A stretch of 64,000 bases of DNA from Nesterenkonia ebinurensis (GTDB taxonomy: Bacteria > Actinomycetota > Actinomycetes > Actinomycetales > Micrococcaceae): NCBI RefSeq assembly GCF_008711175.1, contig NZ_VWNF01000047.1:1-64000 (forward strand), in the 5' to 3' direction. The position numbers were made by a program, and so were the translations under genes. The notes beneath the pieces were generated by a model that did not search any database, was not told the origin of the DNA, and saw only the letters and a list, made by a program, of their open reading frames with translations. Shown here piece by piece: positions 62,528-64,000 of this stretch (position 1 is the first letter of the stretch; every line of letters starts with the position of its first letter).

Positions 62528-63334
62528 CTACCCCGCTTGCCGAGCAGCTTCCCAGGATGGGTCGACCTGAGGAACTGCTGCCAGCAGGGACTGTGTGTAC
62601 TCGTGCCGCGGTGCATCGAAGATCGCCTCACGGGATCCCTGTTCAACGATCTCGCCGCTCTTCATGACGGCAACCTTATGAGCGATCTGACGGACCACAG
62701 CCAGATCATGAGCGATGAAGATGTATGACAGGTTCAGGTCCCGCTGGAGGTCTCGCAGCAGGTCCAGCACCTGGGCCTGTACGGAGACATCAAGGGCAGA
62801 CACTGCCTCGTCGCAGATCACCAGCTGAGGCTCGACGACCAGGGCACGGGCGATGCCGATCCGCTGCGCCTGGCCTCCTGAGAACTGTGCCGGATAGCGG
62901 CCGGAGTGATCGGGATTGAGTCCCACCCGCTCCATGGACTCCTTCACTACGCGACGGCGGCCGCCCAGAACCTTCCTCCCCTGATAGAGCAGCGGCGCCG
63001 AGATCACCTGCTCCACCGTGTGCCGGGGGTTCAGCGAGGAATAGGGGTCCTGGAAGACCACCTGGACGCCCCCGCGGAAGTCACGCAGGGCCTTGCCAGC
63101 CTTATAGGTGACGTCGACGCCGTCGAACTCAAGCAGTCCCTCTGTGGGCTCGATGAGCTTCGCGGCCATCCTCGCGGTAGTCGACTTCCCCGACCCGGAT
63201 TCGCCGACGATCCCGAGAGTCTCCCTGCGCGCCACATCGAAGGACACGCCTTTGACAGCGCGGAAAATGGTACGGGGCCCGGTGCGGAAATCTCTGACAA
63301 GATTCTCGGCTCTCAGCAGCGGCTGCCGCGTCAT
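62528..63334 (-). CDS. Peptide ABC transporter ATP-binding protein (OppF-like)
   Basis: The 268-residue ATPase has Walker A (GIVGESGSGKSTTARMAAKL), the Q-loop VQVVFQDPYSSLNPRHTVEQ, signature QFSGGQAQRIGIARALV, Walker B (LVICDEAVSALDVSVQAQVL) and the H-loop FIAHDLAVVRQIAHKV. The DPYSSLNPR motif is typical of oligopeptide/dipeptide importers. It ends soon after QSLLAAVPQVDP without the longer tail seen in many OppF proteins. The start overlaps the OppD-like stop (ATGA). It probably energises uptake of hydroxyproline-containing peptides. Confidence 0.9.
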   Translation of the reverse strand: MTRQPLLRAENLVRDFRTGPRTIFRAVKGVSFDVARRETLGIVGESGSGKSTTARMAAKLIEPTEGLLEFDGVDVTYKAGKALRDFRGGVQVVFQDPYSSLNPRHTVEQVISAPLLYQGRKVLGGRRRVVKESMERVGLNPDHSGRYPAQFSGGQAQRIGIARALVVEPQLVICDEAVSALDVSVQAQVLDLLRDLQRDLNLSYIFIAHDLAVVRQIAHKVAVMKSGEIVEQGSREAIFDAPRHEYTQSLLAAVPQVDPSWEAARQAG

Positions 63335-64000
63335 GAGTCCTCACTTCCAACTGGGGTCAGAATCGGCTCGGGAAGGTCCACCTGGTCGTCGAGCCGCGGT
63401 GTGGCGGCCAGCAGCTGACGGGTATAGTCATTGCTGGGCCGGGAGAAGATCTGTTCTGCTGTTCCCTGCTCGACGGTGCGCCCGTGGCGCATCACTGTGA
63501 TCCGGTCCGAGACCTGACTGACGACTGCCAGGTCGTGGGTGATGAAGAGCATGCCGGCCCCGGTGCTCTGCTGGACTTCGGCCAGCAGCTCCAGAATCTG
63601 GGCCTGCACGGTGACGTCCAGAGCCGTGGTCGGCTCATCGGCGATGATCAGCTCCGGTTCGCAGACCAAAGCCATGGCGATCATGACACGCTGCCGCATA
63701 CCGCCCGAGAATTGATGCGGGTAGTGGTTAACTCGCTTATCGGCATCCACGATCTTGACCCGGTCCATGGCTTCCACTGCGCGTCGGAGTCCAGCTCGCC
63801 GGGATCCCCCTCGGTGTGCACGGTATGCCTCTGCGATCTGGAATCCGACCGTGTAGTAGGGATTCAGGGAGGAGAGCGGGTCCTGGAAGATCATCGCCAT
63901 GCGGTCGCCGCGCAGTCTGCGCATCTGTCGGTCAGACCGGCCCAGGAGCTCCTCGTCCATAAAGCTGATCCGGCCCGTGGTCCGGGCCTCTCGCGGCAGC
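63331..64000 (-). CDS. Peptide ABC transporter ATP-binding protein (OppD-like), partial
   Basis: The visible 222 residues are the C-terminal part; the frame is open to the window edge and its start lies beyond 64000. It shows MAMIFQDPLSSLNPYYTVGF, HQFSGGMRQRVMIAMALVCE, LIIADEPTTALDVTVQAQIL and MLFITHDLAVVSQVSDRITV, with the OppD-type tail DYTRQLLAATPRL. ATG at 63960 is internal, since in-frame codons continue upstream (REARTTGRISF). The missing part should carry Walker A, and permease and binding-protein genes are expected further right. Confidence 0.9.
   Translation of the reverse strand, partial: LPREARTTGRISFMDEELLGRSDRQMRRLRGDRMAMIFQDPLSSLNPYYTVGFQIAEAYRAHRGGSRRAGLRRAVEAMDRVKIVDADKRVNHYPHQFSGGMRQRVMIAMALVCEPELIIADEPTTALDVTVQAQILELLAEVQQSTGAGMLFITHDLAVVSQVSDRITVMRHGRTVEQGTAEQIFSRPSNDYTRQLLAATPRLDDQVDLPEPILTPVGSEDS

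Noticed and set aside
63331-63960. OppD-like gene starting at ATG 63960
   Set aside because: In-frame codons continue upstream to the window edge and the Walker A region is still missing, so this ATG is internal.
1-64000. CRISPR array
   Set aside because: No regularly spaced identical repeats with unique spacers were seen; repeated segments are isolated pairs or triples.

Overview
The window reads as high-GC actinobacterial chromosome, most like Micrococcaceae (Nesterenkonia/Arthrobacter type). This rests on gene content and order (ispE-tatD-ksgA; PMT-rsmI; SAF protein-FmdB-5-FCL; DUF3817-SURF1), frequent GTG starts, and many leaderless-looking promoters (TANNNT 6-8 nt upstream of a start codon). 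The genus is an inference.

Three regions can be distinguished. (1) About 1-25,476 is an integrated accessory element whose left end lies outside the window. It carries a partial AraC/cupin regulator, a divergent TetR/DHA2 efflux pair with three operator-like repeats, an orphan C5-cytosine methyltransferase, a three-gene tyrosine-recombinase operon whose third gene is frameshifted, a small kinase, a large unknown protein, a MobF relaxase-helicase, a DUF4062 protein, an IetAS anti-phage pair (AAA ATPase plus subtilase), a SIR2-STAND protein, a DprA-like protein and a full-length ABC-F ATPase. Two paralogous small membrane genes with homologous structured leaders bracket the IetAS/SIR2/DprA segment. 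The right end of the element sits inside a chromosomal ABC-F gene. The host gene is cut at the second Walker B motif, reads on for 47 codons into the element, and stops in a TGATG overlap with the start codon of the element's own ABC-F.

(2) About 25,477-50,880 is core chromosome: the truncated host ABC-F, a TauE/SafE permease, ispE, tatD, ksgA, a SAF-domain protein, a FmdB zinc-ribbon protein under a CIRCE element, 5-formyl-THF cyclo-ligase, a protein mannosyltransferase, rsmI, a long-chain acyl-CoA ligase, a DUF4011-type degenerate helicase with a small coupled gene, guaA, DUF3817, SURF1, a glyoxalase-like protein, a PadR/membrane-protein pair with a three-half-site operator, an ADP-ribose Nudix hydrolase, a DUF1461 protein and a SpoIIM-like protein. 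Several of these genes contain in-frame inserted repeat-like DNA.

(3) About 50,900-64,000 is a minus-strand catabolic cluster, much of it with overlapping stop/start codons. It encodes Opp-type ABC ATPases, a gamma-glutamyltransferase-family enzyme, a DapA-family deaminase, 4-hydroxyproline epimerase, a GntR/FCD regulator, a three-subunit D-hydroxyproline-dehydrogenase-like flavoenzyme, an MFS transporter, a proline-iminopeptidase-type hydrolase and a COG1228 prolidase-like amidohydrolase. Together they fit uptake and breakdown of hydroxyproline-containing (collagen-derived) peptides toward 2-oxoglutarate semialdehyde. The last dehydrogenase and the ABC permeases are not in the window.
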